Source: Hellea sp. (GTDB taxonomy: Bacteria; Pseudomonadota; Alphaproteobacteria; Caulobacterales; Maricaulaceae). Taken from it: a DNA stretch of 42,162 bases. How positions within the stretch are numbered: position 1 is the first letter of the stretch; each line of letters starts with the position of its first letter. The translations under genes and the position numbers were made by a program. A model generated the notes under the pieces. The model had not been told where the DNA came from, ran no database searches, and saw only the letters and a list, made by a program, of their open reading frames with translations. The stretch spans positions 1 through 42,162 of the forward strand of contig JABDKG010000056.1 in NCBI GenBank assembly GCA_013002305.1, written 5' to 3'. Shown here piece by piece: positions 17,727 to 26,416 of this stretch.

Positions 17727-18596
17727 CAAGTGATGGGCGATGGTGAAGCGCGGCGGCCGTAAGAAAGCCTCACTTTGCTTGTTAAAGACCGCCTGAACGG
17801 TTTCTTTTGAAAACCATTTCGCTGCCTCAAGTTCGTCCTGATTGAGCGTGATTTTATCCTGATCCGTGTGACAAATAAGACCCATCATTAATTGGCTCGG
17901 AAACGGCCAAGGTTGGCTAAATACATAATTGACATTGGTAACGTCAATTCCGACCTCTTCCTTGGTTTCGCGCACGCAGGCTTCTTCCATGCTTTCTCCG
18001 GGCGAGACAAATCCGGCGAGCGCCGAGTAAGCCCCTTCCGGCCATCCGGGCGAGCGTCCAAGTAGGCATTCATCTTCCCGTAAAATCAGCATAATTACGA
18101 CCGGATTAACACGCGGAAAATGGTCCGTCTGGCAGCTATTGCAATGGCTGTACATGCCAGCGCTGGCGGCAGTAGATTTGGCCCCGCAGCTTGAGCAAAA
18201 TTGATGTTGATGGTGCCACTCAAACAAGGACCGAGCTCGGCCAGCAATGGCAAGCTCATCCGGCTTCATCCGGCCCGCGATGAAACGCATTTCTTGAAAG
18301 GCTTCGGCGGGGACGATTTTTTGGCTTTCATGCAGCGCAAAAGCAAAAACGGGCTGATCGCCTCGTATCCCGAGCAGAACCGGCGCAGGCTGCGCGACGT
18401 TGGTCCCCTTGAGGTCAGAAGGATGCACCATATGTAGTGCCCCGTTTTCATCCATAGCCGGTTTGCCGTTTTGAAACAGCACAGCGCGAGATTTCTTATT
18501 ATCCAAAAATTTGCGAATATCGCCAATCGTACGGCGATCTTCGGCATAGTCGAGTTGTCCGCCGGCAAACGGCATAGGGGTCGGTTTTATAGTCAT
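17703..18596 (-). CDS. nudC: NAD(+) diphosphatase NudC
   Basis: 297-aa Nudix hydrolase that cleaves NAD(H) to NMN(H) and AMP; family members also remove NAD caps from RNA. A four-Cys zinc ribbon (C-S-S-C ... C-N-S-C, about 133-153) is followed by the Nudix box, G-F-V-S-P-G-E-S then RETKEEVGI (about 190-215), and the NudC signature SQPWPFPSQLM. All key residues are present. Its 3' end overlaps the convergent DoxX-like gene by 24 bases. Confidence 0.94.
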   Translation of the reverse strand: MTIKPTPMPFAGGQLDYAEDRRTIGDIRKFLDNKKSRAVLFQNGKPAMDENGALHMVHPSDLKGTNVAQPAPVLLGIRGDQPVFAFALHESQKIVPAEAFQEMRFIAGRMKPDELAIAGRARSLFEWHHQHQFCSSCGAKSTAASAGMYSHCNSCQTDHFPRVNPVVIMLILREDECLLGRSPGWPEGAYSALAGFVSPGESMEEACVRETKEEVGIDVTNVNYVFSQPWPFPSQLMMGLICHTDQDKITLNQDELEAAKWFSKETVQAVFNKQSEAFLRPPRFTIAHHLLRYWLSQ

Positions 18597-18659
18597 GCCA
18601 GCCTAGCTAAAGCAATCTCACTGGGTTGCAATAAAAGAATTCTCCTGTTGAATCCGCTC

Positions 18660-18688
18660 TTGATCTTTAGATCGCGCCTCGCCATATA
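18660..18688 (+). promoter_or_regulatory. Sigma-70-type promoter of the SRP RNA
   Basis: TTGATC (18660-18665), a 17-bp spacer and CATATA (18683-18688) place the start at about 18694-18696, exactly where the SRP RNA stem begins. Confidence 0.65.
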
Positions 18689-18693
18689 CGCCC

Positions 18694-18792
18694 TCGGAAG
18701 GCTGTCCTTGGACGAGATCCTCGCAAACCCGGTCAGGTCGGGAACGAAGCAGCCGTAACGAGTCTTTTTCGGGTCAGGGTTCAGTCTTCCAC
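18694..18792 (+). ncRNA. ffs: Signal recognition particle RNA (4.5S, small bacterial type)
   Basis: The conserved SRP domain is clear: GGTCAGGTCGGGAACGAAGC followed by AGCC (18731-18754) has the GGAA apical tetraloop and the asymmetric loop that binds Ffh. The ends pair: GGAAGGCTG (18696-18704) with CAGTCTTCC (18782-18790), with one G-U pair. About 99 nt, the usual size. It lies just upstream of dnaX, a common bacterial neighbourhood. Confidence 0.93.
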
Positions 18793-18847
18793 CTCATTTC
18801 ATTGTTACCCCCTTTCGCAGCAGCGTTTCAGGTCTTATAGACAGGCT

Positions 18848-20620
18848 ATGAGCGAGTCTGAAACACCCCAGACATATCAAGTTTTGGCCCGGAAATACCG
18901 GCCACACACATTTGAAGATATGATCGGTCAAGAATCGATGGTTACAACGTTGACCAATGCTTTCAAGGCCGGACGGATTGCCCATGCTTTCATGTTAACC
19001 GGCGTTCGCGGTATAGGAAAAACGACAACGGCTAGATTATTGGCCAGGGCGCTAAACTATGAGACCGATAAAATAACAGACCCGTCGGTAGAGCTTGGGA
19101 AACCCGGCATACATTGCGAATCCATTATGGCGTCCAGCCATATGGATGTGCTGGAAATGGATGCGGCGTCACGGACAGGCGTTGAAAATATGCGAGAACT
19201 GCTCGACGGCGTGCGTTATGCGCCCGTATCGGCCCGATACAAAGTCTATATAATTGACGAGGTTCACATGCTCTCGACCGGCGCATTTAATGCGCTGCTC
19301 AAAACGCTCGAAGAGCCGCCTGATCATGCCAAATTTATTTTTGCGACTACCGAAATTCGAAAAGTCCCGGTTACGGTTTTGTCGCGTTGTCAGCGTTTCG
19401 ATCTTCGCCGAGTAGAAGCTGGTTCTTTGAAAACCCATCTTGAGGGAATTTGTAAACAGGAGAATGTGAAAGTCGACGATGATGGCCTGGTCATGATCGC
19501 CCGCGCCGCTGAAGGTTCGGTGCGAGACGCGCTCTCACTGCTTGATCAGGCGATCGTGCAAGGCGGGCTCGACGGTAGCGCTGTTACAGGCGAAGAAGTC
19601 CGGGCTATGCTTGGGCTTGCCGATCGCGGCCGAATTGTGGACCTTTTTGCCAGCGCATCGGGCGGGAACGCTGCTGCTGCGCTTACCGAAATGCGAGCAC
19701 AATATGATGATGGTGCCGACCCAGTTGTCGTAATGAGAGACCTTCTTGATGTATGTCATGAAGTTAGCCGAGCAAAAACGCTTGGGGAAGCGGCGGAGTT
19801 TGACGCCGCGCCGGATCAGGCCATACGCCTTAAAGAAATTTCCGAGGGGCTGAGCGCGGGGCAAGTTTCACGTATATGGCAAATGCTTCTCAAAGCTTAC
19901 GGAGAAGTGAGAAGCGCGCCAGTGCCTCTCGCGGCTGCCGAAATGGCGCTGCTTAGAATTGCTGTTGCCGGAGAGTTGCCTCCGCCAGAGCTGGCCGCGG
20001 AAATTCTCAAGGATATCAAATCCGGAAATTTTAAACCGCCCGTTGCAAGCGCTTCATCCAAGACAAGCAGCGGGATAAGCTCGGCAAAAACGTCTAATAC
20101 GGTGCCGCCGAGCACGCCCACATCGATACAGGGCGGCAGTTCACCGTCCGCTTTGAGCGTACCGAAAGCCGCACCGACACCCATACCCACAGCGCAAATT
20201 GAGAGCCTTACCGATTTTGTCGAGAATTTGGGCGACACTCAAATTCAGCTCAAATATGATGTCGAAAAATATGTCGAACTTATCCGGTTTAGACCTGGTG
20301 CCATCACAATTGCGAAACTTGATAGCGCGCCTGTTACTTTGATCGGCCGAATGGTCGAAGCTCTTCGGGACATGACTGGAAATCTGTGGCTGATAGAACA
20401 GGAAGACGGTGAGGGGGCCCCGTCCATTTCCGAGGCAAGAAAGCGTGCAGTCGCTGATCAAGCGGCGCGTGATCGCTCACATCCGGCTTTTTCCCATTCA
20501 CTTTTAAAAAATGCCAAGCTTCTTGAAATTAGAGATGTACCGACTACATCAGAGTCAAATGTGATCAATGCCGATTTTAGCGGACAGAGTGAACCGATTG
20601 ATAGCGAAGAACAGGATTAG
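18848..20620 (+). CDS. dnaX: DNA polymerase III subunit gamma/tau
   Basis: 590-aa clamp-loader ATPase. Walker A GVRGIGKTT (about 52-60), Walker B IIDEVHML (about 136-143) and the sensor block KFIFATTEIRKVPVTVLSRCQRF are intact. The C-terminal third holds a Ser/Thr/Pro-rich linker (about 395-445) and a tau-like polymerase-binding domain. The family's four-Cys zinc module (before the MDVLEMDAASRTG segment) retains only one Cys here (GIHCESIM). I see no convincing slippery site for a short gamma form. It starts 2 bases before ybaB ends the spacing, i.e. the two genes are nearly contiguous. Confidence 0.96.
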   Translation: MSESETPQTYQVLARKYRPHTFEDMIGQESMVTTLTNAFKAGRIAHAFMLTGVRGIGKTTTARLLARALNYETDKITDPSVELGKPGIHCESIMASSHMDVLEMDAASRTGVENMRELLDGVRYAPVSARYKVYIIDEVHMLSTGAFNALLKTLEEPPDHAKFIFATTEIRKVPVTVLSRCQRFDLRRVEAGSLKTHLEGICKQENVKVDDDGLVMIARAAEGSVRDALSLLDQAIVQGGLDGSAVTGEEVRAMLGLADRGRIVDLFASASGGNAAAALTEMRAQYDDGADPVVVMRDLLDVCHEVSRAKTLGEAAEFDAAPDQAIRLKEISEGLSAGQVSRIWQMLLKAYGEVRSAPVPLAAAEMALLRIAVAGELPPPELAAEILKDIKSGNFKPPVASASSKTSSGISSAKTSNTVPPSTPTSIQGGSSPSALSVPKAAPTPIPTAQIESLTDFVENLGDTQIQLKYDVEKYVELIRFRPGAITIAKLDSAPVTLIGRMVEALRDMTGNLWLIEQEDGEGAPSISEARKRAVADQAARDRSHPAFSHSLLKNAKLLEIRDVPTTSESNVINADFSGQSEPIDSEEQD

Positions 20621-20622
20621 CT

Positions 20623-20943
20623 ATGAAAGATCTTATGGGCTTGATGAAACAGGCCAAACAAATGCAGTCTAAAATGAAAGACGCGCAGGCACAAGTCGCA
20701 GATCTTGAGGCCCAAGGGCGTTCGGGCGCCGGCATGGTCACGGTGACTTTGACAGGAGAGGGCAATATGAAAGCCCTGAAAATAGATCCAACCCTTTTGA
20801 CCGAAGACGCCGAAATCATGGAAGATTTGATCGTGGCTGCCTTTCAAGATGCGAAAGTCAAACTCGACGAAGCCCGCGCGGAGACAATGCAGTCAGCCTT
20901 TGGAGACATGCAGCTCCCGCCCGGCATGAAAATGCCATTTTAG
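20623..20943 (+). CDS. ybaB: YbaB/EbfC nucleoid-associated protein
   Basis: 106-aa small DNA-binding protein. The N-terminal Met/Gln/Lys-rich helix (MGLMKQAKQMQSKMKDAQ), the GAGMVTVTLTGEGNMKALKID strand region and the final PPGMKMPF tail are typical. It is the usual partner downstream of dnaX, with a 2-base gap. Confidence 0.95.
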   Translation: MKDLMGLMKQAKQMQSKMKDAQAQVADLEAQGRSGAGMVTVTLTGEGNMKALKIDPTLLTEDAEIMEDLIVAAFQDAKVKLDEARAETMQSAFGDMQLPPGMKMPF

Positions 20944-21025
20944 GCGCAGTGTATATCGGACGTAAAAACCTATTGAGCGACGCGACGTTTTTCTCGATAA
21001 TCCTCGTTTAATTTGGGGATTTTTT

Positions 21026-22792
21026 ATGCGCACTATTGGCACCATCATATTAGCACTGGCGGTTGGTTCGCATGCTTTTGCCAAAGACCCGATCAAAGCA
21101 CCGCCGCAGGCGGTCAAATTTGATAGCCGCATTTCCCCGCAAGTTTCAGAAAACGGTATGGTCGCGGCCCAAGACGTAATCGCAGCCGAGGTCGGCCGGG
21201 ATATTTTGGCTAAGGGCGGCAACGCTGTAGATGCGGCGGTGGCTGTAGGATTTGCGCTTGCCGTTACCCATCCTCAGGCAGGAAATCTAGGCGGCGGTGG
21301 TTTCATGATGATCTCACTTGACGGACAAGATGTTATTGCGCTTGATTTTCGCGAAATGGCGCCGGCAGCCGCCAGCCGTGACATGTTTATTGGTGCCGAC
21401 GGGGAGGTTGATAATGATGTTTCCTGGTATAGCCGGAAATCATCGGGGGTACCCGGCACAGTCATGGGATTGCTCGACGCTCTTGAAACCTATGGCACCA
21501 TGAACCGAAAACAGGTGATCGGCCCTGCGCAAACTCTGGCCAAAGACGGATTTCCCGTCTCTTATAGCTTGTCCGCTTCGTTGGAAAATCACAGATCGGA
21601 ATTGTCAATTGACCCTTCCTCCGTTGAATATTTTTTCAAAGCTGACGCTCAAGGATATAGAGCCGGAGAACTTTTGGTTCAGCCCGATTTGGCGGGAACG
21701 CTGAAGCGGATTATCAGAAAAGGCCGGGACGGGTTTTACAGTGGCGAAACCGCTGATCTGATCGTCGCAGAAATGCAATCTGGGACAGGCCTGATTACTC
21801 ATGACGATCTCGCCAATTATAAAAGCGTCACGCGTAAGGCTGTAACCGGGACCTATCGCGGCTATGATATTTCCGCAATGCCGCCGCCATCTTCTGGGGG
21901 TGTGCATATCGTTCAGATGCTCAATATTTTGGAGGGTTATGATCTCAAATCGGACGGTCATAATAGCGCCGCCTATATTCATAAATTAATTGAGGTTATG
22001 CGCCGCGCCTATGCGGACCGTTCAAAACATCTCGGCGATCCGGATTTCTATGATGTTCCGGTCAGAGAGCTGACTAGCGCGGCATATGCAAAGCAGCTGC
22101 GCGCAACAATTGACCCAAAAAAGGCTACTCGGTCGTCTGATATAGCGCCGGCAGTTGTTTTTCCGGATGAGAGTCCGGCTACCACACATTATGCAGTCAT
22201 GGATAAAGACGGAAATGCAGTTGCTGTAACCTATACGCTGAACTTTTCCTACGGTAGCGGCTACTCGGTCGACGGAGCCGGATTTCTGCTTAATAATGAA
22301 ATGGATGACTTTTCGTCAAAACCAGGATCGCCGAATGGCTATGGGCTAATAGGCGGCGAGGCAAATGGTATCGAGCCTAGAAAGCGGCCGCTGTCCTCTA
22401 TGAGTCCGACGATTGTGCGCGAAAACGGGAAAAATATTCTGGCAACCGGGTCAGTCGGCGGCTCCACTATAATCAGCCAGACCCTTCAAATCATTTTGAA
22501 CTTGGTCGAATTTGACATGAACGTAAAAGCGGCCGTACAGGCCCCGAGGGTTCATCACCAATGGCTACCGGATCTGGTCTATGTCGAACCCGGTATTTCG
22601 CCCGATACGATCATCATCTTAAAATCAATGGGGCACAAATTTTTGGAAAGCGAATCCGAAAACGGTAGTTCATTAGGCGGGAATGTCCCTAGCGGCGTGG
22701 TCGGGCGGGCCAATAGCGTTGCTTGGGACGGGCATTATTTTTACGGGGCCAATGATGAGCGTGACCCCAAAAGCAGCGCCAGCGGATATTAG
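21026..22792 (+). CDS. ggt: Gamma-glutamyltransferase
   Basis: 588-aa periplasmic, self-processing enzyme that transfers or hydrolyses gamma-glutamyl groups, for example of glutathione. An N-terminal signal peptide ends near S-H-A-F-A. The catalytic Thr386 starts the T-T-H-Y-A-V motif where the precursor is cut into large and small subunits. The KRPLSSMSPTIV and GSVGGSTI blocks are conserved and it closely follows the E. coli enzyme's pattern. It has its own 82-bp upstream gap and interrupts the usual ybaB-recR pair. Confidence 0.95.
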   Translation: MRTIGTIILALAVGSHAFAKDPIKAPPQAVKFDSRISPQVSENGMVAAQDVIAAEVGRDILAKGGNAVDAAVAVGFALAVTHPQAGNLGGGGFMMISLDGQDVIALDFREMAPAAASRDMFIGADGEVDNDVSWYSRKSSGVPGTVMGLLDALETYGTMNRKQVIGPAQTLAKDGFPVSYSLSASLENHRSELSIDPSSVEYFFKADAQGYRAGELLVQPDLAGTLKRIIRKGRDGFYSGETADLIVAEMQSGTGLITHDDLANYKSVTRKAVTGTYRGYDISAMPPPSSGGVHIVQMLNILEGYDLKSDGHNSAAYIHKLIEVMRRAYADRSKHLGDPDFYDVPVRELTSAAYAKQLRATIDPKKATRSSDIAPAVVFPDESPATTHYAVMDKDGNAVAVTYTLNFSYGSGYSVDGAGFLLNNEMDDFSSKPGSPNGYGLIGGEANGIEPRKRPLSSMSPTIVRENGKNILATGSVGGSTIISQTLQIILNLVEFDMNVKAAVQAPRVHHQWLPDLVYVEPGISPDTIIILKSMGHKFLESESENGSSLGGNVPSGVVGRANSVAWDGHYFYGANDERDPKSSASGY

Positions 22793-22807
22793 GGGCGCAA
22801 TTCACAA

Positions 22808-22850
22808 GCGCGCGTATTTGATTGACCCCACATTAATTGTGTACGCGCGC
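22808..22850. repeat. GC-rich inverted repeat between ggt and recR
   Basis: GCGCGCGTA (22808-22816) and TACGCGCGC (22842-22850) are perfect 9-bp arms. The loop contains a smaller CACA...TGTG inverted repeat. There is no T tract, so it is not a standard terminator. A second weak hairpin (CTGGC...GCCAG) follows directly. Confidence 0.7.
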
Positions 22851-22934
22851 CTGGCTACATTACCTCAGGCCAGCTAAAAAAGAGCGTTTCCCATTTTGGG
22901 TGGATTGGCTAATGTGACCCGAATCGAAAGAATT

Positions 22935-23537
22935 ATGCCGCAAAATATCAGCCCTGAAATTGATCGTTTGATCAAGCTTTTATCCAAGCTGCCTGGGCTC
23001 GGGCCTCGGTCAGCCAGGCGGGCTGCGCTTGAGCTGATCAAAAAACGAGAACCGTTGATGCGTCCACTCGTAACGGCGATGGCAGAGGCCGCCGATAAAA
23101 TCGAAGAGTGTGAAATTTGCGGCAATATTGACGCAGCTAATCCTTGCCATGTCTGCGGAGCCCCCGCGCGCGATCAATCGATTATATGTGTCGTGCAGGA
23201 TGTTGGCGATCTCTGGGCGATGGAACGCGCGGCGACATTTAAAGGTGTTTACCATGTGCTTGGCGGGACTCTTTCCGCGATCGACGGAATTCGGCCTGAA
23301 GATTTGCGGATTGCCAGCTTGATTGACAGGGTGAAAGCAGGAGGAATTTCTGAAGTTATTTTAGCAATGAACGCGACCGTCGATGGCCAGACGACCGCCC
23401 ACTATATTACTGACCATTTAGAAGGGCAGGGATGCACCATATCACGTCTTGCTCATGGCGTCCCGGTCGGCGGAGAGCTAGATTACCTTGATGACGGCAC
23501 CATCAATGCCGCGCTTTCAAGCCGCCGGCCGTTTTAA
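22935..23537 (+). CDS. recR: Recombination mediator RecR
   Basis: 200-aa protein of RecFOR-type gap repair, the usual family length. It has an N-terminal helix-hairpin-helix ([17 protein letters not shown]), a C4 zinc finger (C-E-I-C ... C-H-V-C, about 56-73), and a Toprim domain ([17 protein letters not shown]). The ATG at 22935 is chosen because it gives the family length; an upstream in-frame TTG would add 13 residues. Its end overlaps the convergent small gene by 4 bases. Confidence 0.95.
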   Translation: MPQNISPEIDRLIKLLSKLPGLGPRSARRAALELIKKREPLMRPLVTAMAEAADKIEECEICGNIDAANPCHVCGAPARDQSIICVVQDVGDLWAMERAATFKGVYHVLGGTLSAIDGIRPEDLRIASLIDRVKAGGISEVILAMNATVDGQTTAHYITDHLEGQGCTISRLAHGVPVGGELDYLDDGTINAALSSRRPF

Positions 23538-23872
23538 ATTTCTTCTAAAATACTGGTGCCTTTAGAAAAGTCACCACAGGTCCATTTCCAACGCTCGTGA
23601 AGCCGGATTTTCCCGTTCTCTAACACTTCGGGACGGGACCGGCACTTTCCGGTCATCAGGAAGCCTTCATGGGTCAGATGGTGATAGCGCATATTAATAT
23701 TGCCATTGTCATCGACCAGTCCGATTAAATGACCCAGTTCAATGTCGCCGCCGGAATATTTTCCCGTTAGTCGGTCAGACTTTTGCGAATATTGAAAAAT
23801 GGTCTCGGAGTTGGTTTGCGTCCTTCCCTTACTGGAGATCGGGCGAAACAATCGGCCATCATACCAAATCAC
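23534..23872 (-). CDS. Small conserved protein of unknown function
   Basis: 112-aa soluble protein. The segments [41 protein letters not shown] and [20 protein letters not shown] suggest a compact beta-rich fold, found in a small conserved bacterial family (sometimes labelled N-acetylglutamate synthase without evidence). Function unknown. Its start overlaps the end of rmuC by 4 bases, so it is the second gene of a coupled pair. Confidence 0.8.
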   Translation of the reverse strand: MIWYDGRLFRPISSKGRTQTNSETIFQYSQKSDRLTGKYSGGDIELGHLIGLVDDNGNINMRYHHLTHEGFLMTGKCRSRPEVLENGKIRLHERWKWTCGDFSKGTSILEEI

Positions 23873-24993
23873 GAGCCGGATTTCCGAAAATCGGTAATGT
23901 TAGTCGGTTCGGCTGTTTCAATATTATCTTCTAGCGCGTCAATTTTATCCGCGCGTTTAGTGATTTTTTCTGTCGAAATGCGGATCTGGCGCATGTCTTC
24001 AGTCGACTGTGTAAAGTGCTGTTGTAGTTTACCCACACGCTGATCGAGCAGGGAGACATCTTTAGCCATCAACCCGACTTCTTTTTGAATAATATGCGCT
24101 TGTTCGCGCATTGCCGCATCTTTCATAACCGCTCGCATCGTATGAAGCGTCGCCATAAAAGTTGTCGGTGAGACGATCATGACTTTTTGTTTAAAACTAC
24201 CTTCGATCACTTGAGGAAAATGAGTGTGAAGCTCGGCGTAAACCGCTTCTGAAGGCAGGAACATCATGGCGACATCATGGGTTTCTCCAAATATCAAATA
24301 TTTGCCGGCGATATCCTTTATGTGCACCTGAACATCGCGAGCAAAATCACGGCGGGCCTGGATTTCCTCTGGACTGTTCTCGCATTCCATTAGGCGCCGC
24401 CAACTTTCCAGCGGAAACTTACTATCAATCGCAACATCGCCTTGCTCGCCCGGCATATGTATGAGCGCATCGACGCGTTTCTTGTTCGAAAGTGTTGCCT
24501 GGAAACTATAGCTATTGGGCGGTAAAAACTCAGATATCAAATCCTGCATCTGTTTTTCACCAAAAGCTCCTCGCGCCTGTTTGTTTGACAGGAGACTTTG
24601 CAGGCCTGAGACCTCGCCAGACAAGGTCTCAATGTTTTTTTGAGCGCGGTCGATTAGCGCAAGACGTTCATGAAGCTGCTTCAAATTTGCAGCACTGCGT
24701 TCCTGCGTTTCAACAATCGATTTCCCAACTCTCTCGGAAACATTATCGAGACGTTGATCGAGTGACTGACGCAATTTATTCTCCCGTTGCGCGGCATCTT
24801 CAGCGAGCTGGGATAAACGCCCCTGTAATTCACTTTGTTGTCGGTTCATATTGTGAAGGTGAGATTGCAGGACCTGACGCGACCCTCGTGATATAAATAG
24901 AGTGAGCAAAATGCTTAGCAAGACCAGCGCTATCGCGGCCACTATTTCAAGCGCGGTTACAGAAATCGCGCCGAATGTCAGTATGGGTTCCAT
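23869..24993 (-). CDS. rmuC: DNA recombination protein RmuC
   Basis: 374 aa with one N-terminal membrane helix (about 15-33), a long coiled coil (about 40-135), and the RmuC nuclease-like domain (about 140-330). That domain includes KQARGAFGEKQMQDLI, VAIDSKFPLESWRRL and the DVAMMFLPSEAVYAEL segment. RmuC limits inversions at short inverted repeats in E. coli. Its length and order of parts are normal. Confidence 0.93.
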   Translation of the reverse strand: MEPILTFGAISVTALEIVAAIALVLLSILLTLFISRGSRQVLQSHLHNMNRQQSELQGRLSQLAEDAAQRENKLRQSLDQRLDNVSERVGKSIVETQERSAANLKQLHERLALIDRAQKNIETLSGEVSGLQSLLSNKQARGAFGEKQMQDLISEFLPPNSYSFQATLSNKKRVDALIHMPGEQGDVAIDSKFPLESWRRLMECENSPEEIQARRDFARDVQVHIKDIAGKYLIFGETHDVAMMFLPSEAVYAELHTHFPQVIEGSFKQKVMIVSPTTFMATLHTMRAVMKDAAMREQAHIIQKEVGLMAKDVSLLDQRVGKLQQHFTQSTEDMRQIRISTEKITKRADKIDALEDNIETAEPTNITDFRKSGS

Positions 24994-25126
24994 CCCGGCA
25001 ACCTTTCATATTTCTTAGGGATTCGCAATTGCCTACGGGTCTGACGTTTATCGCAATGGTCTTGCATTTTTATCAGATCGGATTAGCTTTCTCATGCCCT
25101 CAAGAGTGATTGAATTGGAGAGACTT

Positions 25127-26002
25127 GTGAAAACGATATTATCGGCAGCATTGTTGGCTTCTGTCGGAGCTTTGACTGTAAGCGCTTGTGCAAAAAAGGT
25201 AGACAAAACACCAGAAACCAAAATTGAGGAGACTGTCCGCGAAGTTGCGCCGCGTGATATTCTTGCGGACATTCTCACCCATCCGCGCCGCGCTGAAGAA
25301 GCGAAACGTGATATGTTCCGGCATCCGAAAGAAACGTTAGAGTTTTTTGAAGTCGGTCCCGGGAAGCATGTCGCCGAAGTTTGGCCGGGCTGGTATACAA
25401 ATATATTAGCGCCTTACGCCAAAGAAACCGGCGGAACTTATACCGCCATACTCTATCCTGAAAACATGGGCGATCGGGCCATTGCCCGGGTTGCGGCCTT
25501 CAAAGAAAAATACGCCGATACAGAAATCTATGGCGACATTCAATATGGCGCATTTGGTAAAGACCATGGCGCAATTATGGCGCCCGAATCTGTTGATGTC
25601 ATTATTACTTTCCGCAATGTCCATAATTGGATGGGAAGCGGTTACGTTGATCAAGCCTTTGCTGAATTTTACGCAGCTTTAAAACCGGGTGGAATTTTAG
25701 GCGTTGTTGAACACCGTCTGCCCGAAACCATGTCGCAGGATCCGCGCGGCGCGACAGGCTATGTTCAAGAAAGTTATATAAAAGATTTGGCTGGCAAGGC
25801 TGGATTTGAATTTGTCGCATCCAGCGAGATCAATGCAAACGCGAAAGATACGGCTGATCACCCATTTGGCGTTTGGACATTGCCACCGCGATCTCGGCTG
25901 CCGGACGAGGGAACAGCCGAGGCCACCGACTTTAACGCGGAAGCTTATAAGAATATTGGGGAAAGCGATCGGGCAACGCTAAAGTTCCGCAAGCCACTAT
26001 AG
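25127..26002 (+). CDS. Exported methyltransferase-like lipoprotein
   Basis: 291 aa. The GTG at 25127 has GGAG 6 bases upstream and starts a lipoprotein signal peptide with lipobox V-S-A-C (Cys21). The body is a class I SAM-methyltransferase-like fold: motif I region VGPGKHVAEVWPGWYTNILAPY, then PESVDVIITFRNVHNWM and YAALKPGGILGVVEHR. It resembles a family of signal-peptide-bearing predicted methyltransferases common in Proteobacteria. A periplasmic location is odd for a SAM-dependent enzyme, and motif I has W-P-G-W rather than the usual Gly-rich loop. Confidence 0.82.
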   Translation: MKTILSAALLASVGALTVSACAKKVDKTPETKIEETVREVAPRDILADILTHPRRAEEAKRDMFRHPKETLEFFEVGPGKHVAEVWPGWYTNILAPYAKETGGTYTAILYPENMGDRAIARVAAFKEKYADTEIYGDIQYGAFGKDHGAIMAPESVDVIITFRNVHNWMGSGYVDQAFAEFYAALKPGGILGVVEHRLPETMSQDPRGATGYVQESYIKDLAGKAGFEFVASSEINANAKDTADHPFGVWTLPPRSRLPDEGTAEATDFNAEAYKNIGESDRATLKFRKPL

Positions 26003-26017
26003 ACGTGATTTTTACTA

Positions 26018-26046
26018 GCCTTATGGGTAAAAGTTTTTCATAAGGC
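26018..26046. repeat. Perfect 8-bp inverted repeat upstream of the SCP2 gene
   Basis: GCCTTATG (26018-26025) and CATAAGGC (26039-26046) with a 13-nt loop, 16 bases after the methyltransferase-like gene. It could be an RNA hairpin protecting or attenuating the transcript, or an operator. Confidence 0.6.
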
Positions 26047-26075
26047 CCTCAAACTTAACTTGAAAGGATCCAAAA

Positions 26076-26369
26076 ATGGATAATGCAGAAATTGTGACAA
26101 AAATGAACGATGCGCTTGCAGCATCAGGCGGAACCGATAAATCCGTCAAGTTCGATTTCGGTGATGACGGACAAATTCACCTGTCAGGCACAGAAGCAAA
26201 AGAATCAAATGATGATGCGGATTGCACAATCTCTGTTTCCAAAGATGATTTTGTTGCTCTTGCCAGCGGTGAACTGGATCCAATGATGGCCTTCATGTCA
26301 GGTAAATTAAAAGTCGCCGGCGACATGTCCGTCGCAATGGGATTGCAGAGCTTATTTAGCTCCATGTAA
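26076..26369 (+). CDS. SCP2 sterol-binding domain protein
   Basis: 97-aa small cytosolic protein made only of an SCP2 lipid-binding domain. Visible features are VKFDFGDDGQIHLSG, the DADCTISVSKDDFVALASGELDP segment and the family's MMAFMSGKLKVAGDMSVAM signature. It probably binds acyl chains or other lipids. AAAGGA lies upstream of the ATG, and a terminator follows directly. Confidence 0.92.
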   Translation: MDNAEIVTKMNDALAASGGTDKSVKFDFGDDGQIHLSGTEAKESNDDADCTISVSKDDFVALASGELDPMMAFMSGKLKVAGDMSVAMGLQSLFSSM

Positions 26370-26381
26370 CGATCATAAATT

Positions 26382-26405
26382 AAGGGCCTCGCGGGGCCCT
26401 TTTTT
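26382..26405 (+). terminator. Rho-independent terminator after the SCP2 gene
   Basis: AGGGCC and GGCCCT arms around a TCGCGG loop, followed by TTTTTT. It ends just before the alpha/beta hydrolase start. Confidence 0.85.
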
Positions 26406-26416
26406 AGGGCTAGAAA

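Noticed and set aside
20500-20515. A-rich run late in dnaX as a programmed frameshift site
   Set aside because: It lies near the end of the gene, lacks a following stem and nearby alternative stop that would give a gamma-sized product.
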